The translations under genes and the position numbers were made by a program. The notes under the pieces are model-generated. The model was not told the DNA's origin, did not search any database, and was given only the letters and a program-made list of their open reading frames with translations. This document shows, in pieces, positions 7,042 to 8,217 of a DNA stretch of 8,217 nucleotides (position 1 is its first letter; each line of letters starts with the position of its first letter). Origin of the DNA: Campylobacter sp. Its GTDB lineage: Bacteria; Campylobacterota; Campylobacteria; Campylobacterales; Campylobacteraceae. The stretch is taken from the NCBI GenBank assembly GCA_024680445.1, contig JAILCJ010000201.1, forward strand, positions 1 through 8,217. The letters are read 5' to 3'.

Positions 7042-8160
7042 TTAAGGATTAACAGTGCCTTTGTAAGTTGGTTTAAGATTTTTTATCTCTTTGATAACAA
7101 CAGAGCGTATGGCATTGCCACTTTCGTCTATGCTGATGATACCGCTAACGCCGTCAAAATCCTTTGTTTGGTGAATTTTTTCATTTACACAAACACTATC
7201 TGTTGGGTCGGCACACTCGTTCATGGCTTTTACCATTATAAAATATGCATCCGCACCTTGTGCTGTAAAGCCTGGAATATCACGTCTACCTTTGTCTTTT
7301 TCAAATGCGTCAAGGAAATCTTTTGACCTTTGAGTTGGCGGTTGAGTATAGTCAAAAGTATCGGTATAAAGGTAACCATTTACTGATTCGCCACCAAGTT
7401 CAATGAAAGTTGAGTTTGATACGCCATCACCAGATGCCAAAAGTGAAGTAACACCAGCTTGTCTTGCTTGACGAGCTATCATAGAAGCTTCTGGGTGATA
7501 AACTGGGATATAAACGATATCAGCGTTAAGTTCTTTTAGTTGAGCAGCTATGGCTTTGAAGTCTTTATCGCCTGAACTAATGCTAAGTTTTTTAAGGACT
7601 TTGCCATCTAGTTCTGTGAATTTTTTCTCAAAGTTTTTAGCCAAACCAAGTGAATAAACTTGGGCTTGATCGATTATGATAACGGCTGATTTTGCATTTA
7701 GATCTTTTATCGCAAAACTAGCCAAAGCCGTGCCCTGAAAAGAGTCCATAAATGCAACTCTTGCACCAAATTTTTTACCATTTAATAATTTATCTGCTGT
7801 CGCTGCCGGAGCGATAACTGGGATTTTTTTCTCCTCTGCTATGCTTAAAACTTGTTGGGTATTGCCAGTAGTCAAAGCACCGATGATACCGACAACTTTA
7901 TCACTAGCGATTAGTCTTCTTGTTGCAGTTGTAGTTTCAACCTTATCACCTTTGGTATCAACAAGAACGATTCTTATAGGATCGCCATTTTTTAGAGTTG
8001 GTTCAAGCATATTTGCAAATTTTACACCCTCATAAGCTGTTTGTCCGTAAGCTGCGATAGGACCAGTTACAGGCATAGGAAGTCCGATAGTCACTTCTTT
8101 TGCCATAGCAAATGTACTAAGTAATACTAACGATGAAGCTAAAAAAATAGTTTTTTTCAC
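7042..8160 (-). CDS. livK: Periplasmic branched-chain amino acid binding protein (LivK/LivJ type, GTG start)
   Basis: This is the soluble receptor that binds Leu/Ile/Val-type amino acids in the periplasm and docks on LivHM. The 372-aa length is normal for the type I Leu/Ile/Val binding family. A Sec signal peptide is clear: MKK, a hydrophobic core at 4-17, and a cleavage site after AMA at residue 20. The mature protein starts KEVTIGLPMPVTGPIAAYGQ. Further family features are the nucleotide-like-fold segments GIIGALTTGNTQ (91-102), KIPVIAPAAT (112-121), SAVIIIDQAQVYSLGLA (158-174) and SLLASGDGVSN (239-249). The only two Cys, C316 and C324, are both in the mature chain and close together. The start GTG at 8158-8160 follows AAGGAG with a 5-base spacer. 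C. jejuni has two such genes (livJ and livK); only one is visible here, and adjacency to livH favours livK. The exact ligand cannot be read from sequence and could be another amino acid. Confidence 0.93.
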   Translation of the reverse strand: MKKTIFLASSLVLLSTFAMAKEVTIGLPMPVTGPIAAYGQTAYEGVKFANMLEPTLKNGDPIRIVLVDTKGDKVETTTATRRLIASDKVVGIIGALTTGNTQQVLSIAEEKKIPVIAPAATADKLLNGKKFGARVAFMDSFQGTALASFAIKDLNAKSAVIIIDQAQVYSLGLAKNFEKKFTELDGKVLKKLSISSGDKDFKAIAAQLKELNADIVYIPVYHPEASMIARQARQAGVTSLLASGDGVSNSTFIELGGESVNGYLYTDTFDYTQPPTQRSKDFLDAFEKDKGRRDIPGFTAQGADAYFIMVKAMNECADPTDSVCVNEKIHQTKDFDGVSGIISIDESGNAIRSVVIKEIKNLKPTYKGTVNP

Positions 8161-8165
8161 TTGTT

Positions 8166-8171
8166 CTCCTT
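8166..8171 (-). promoter_or_regulatory. Strong ribosome binding site of livK, fixing the GTG start
   Basis: AAGGAG on the minus strand with a 5-base spacer (AACAA) precedes GTG at 8160. It is the best Shine-Dalgarno match in the window, consistent with high production of the binding protein. Confidence 0.85.
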
Positions 8172-8179
8172 AATATGAA

Positions 8180-8217
8180 ATTTTATTTTTCAATTTTAGC
8201 TTAAAAATGCTTAATTG
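8180..8217 (-). promoter_or_regulatory. Probable livK promoter region with imperfect palindrome
   Basis: The AT-rich leader upstream of livK contains two TAAAAT hexamers on the minus strand (8193-8198 and 8180-8185), either of which could be a -10 box. No clear -35 box is visible, as is usual in Campylobacter. The upstream part forms an imperfect inverted repeat, CAATTTTAGC (8191-8200) against GCTTAATTG (8209-8217). It also holds two direct GCTTAA copies (8199-8204 and 8209-8214) spaced 10 bases apart. The window ends here, so an upstream gene or a more distal promoter cannot be excluded. Confidence 0.35.

Noticed and set aside
7027..7326. Plus-strand open frame of 99 codons opposite the livK end
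   Set aside because: It is an antisense shadow of LivK; it shows no family signal of its own and no convincing start site.
1..8217. A novel defence, mobile or biosynthetic system
   Set aside because: All complete genes belong to two well-known systems (liv transport and system II cytochrome c biogenesis). No repeats with spacers, integrase, transposase, toxin-antitoxin pair or composition shift was seen.

Overview
The window looks like a chromosomal segment of a Campylobacter-type epsilonproteobacterium (Campylobacterota). The evidence is the AT-rich sequence, Campylobacter-like ribosome binding sites, and a gene order (liv transporter followed directly by a fused ccsBA gene) that I recall from Campylobacter jejuni (Cj1018c to Cj1013c). 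The species cannot be fixed by eye. No mobile element, CRISPR array, tRNA, rRNA or sign of horizontal transfer was seen.

Every gene lies on the minus strand, so transcription runs from position 8217 towards 1. The order is livK (periplasmic binding protein, GTG start), a 76-base gap with two adjacent stem-loops, livH (permease, TTG start), livM (permease), livG (ATPase) and livF (ATPase). After a 50-base gap come ccsBA (fused cytochrome c synthase) and, three bases after its stop, the N-terminal 143 codons of an unrecognised membrane-anchored protein that runs off the window edge. livM/livG and livG/livF overlap by four bases (ATGA), and livH/livM are 8 bases apart. The livH-to-livF block is therefore almost certainly one translationally coupled transcript, and the close spacing makes co-transcription through ccsBA and the last gene plausible. 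No stretch of 300 bases lacks a gene.

Functionally, LivK should capture branched-chain or related amino acids in the periplasm and deliver them to the LivHM channel, powered by the LivG/LivF ATPase pair. CcsBA is the system II cytochrome c synthase, which exports haem and attaches it to CXXCH motifs of apocytochromes c; it is needed for the cytochrome-rich respiration of these bacteria. The last gene is unidentified, but its position suggests a link with ccsBA or simple operon membership.

This is mostly an ordinary, conserved housekeeping region; I found no convincing undescribed system. The items most worth a second look are the paired stem-loops between livK and livH, the uncharacterised anchored protein after ccsBA, the imperfect palindrome upstream of livK, and an apparent excess of the octamer CAAATTTG.
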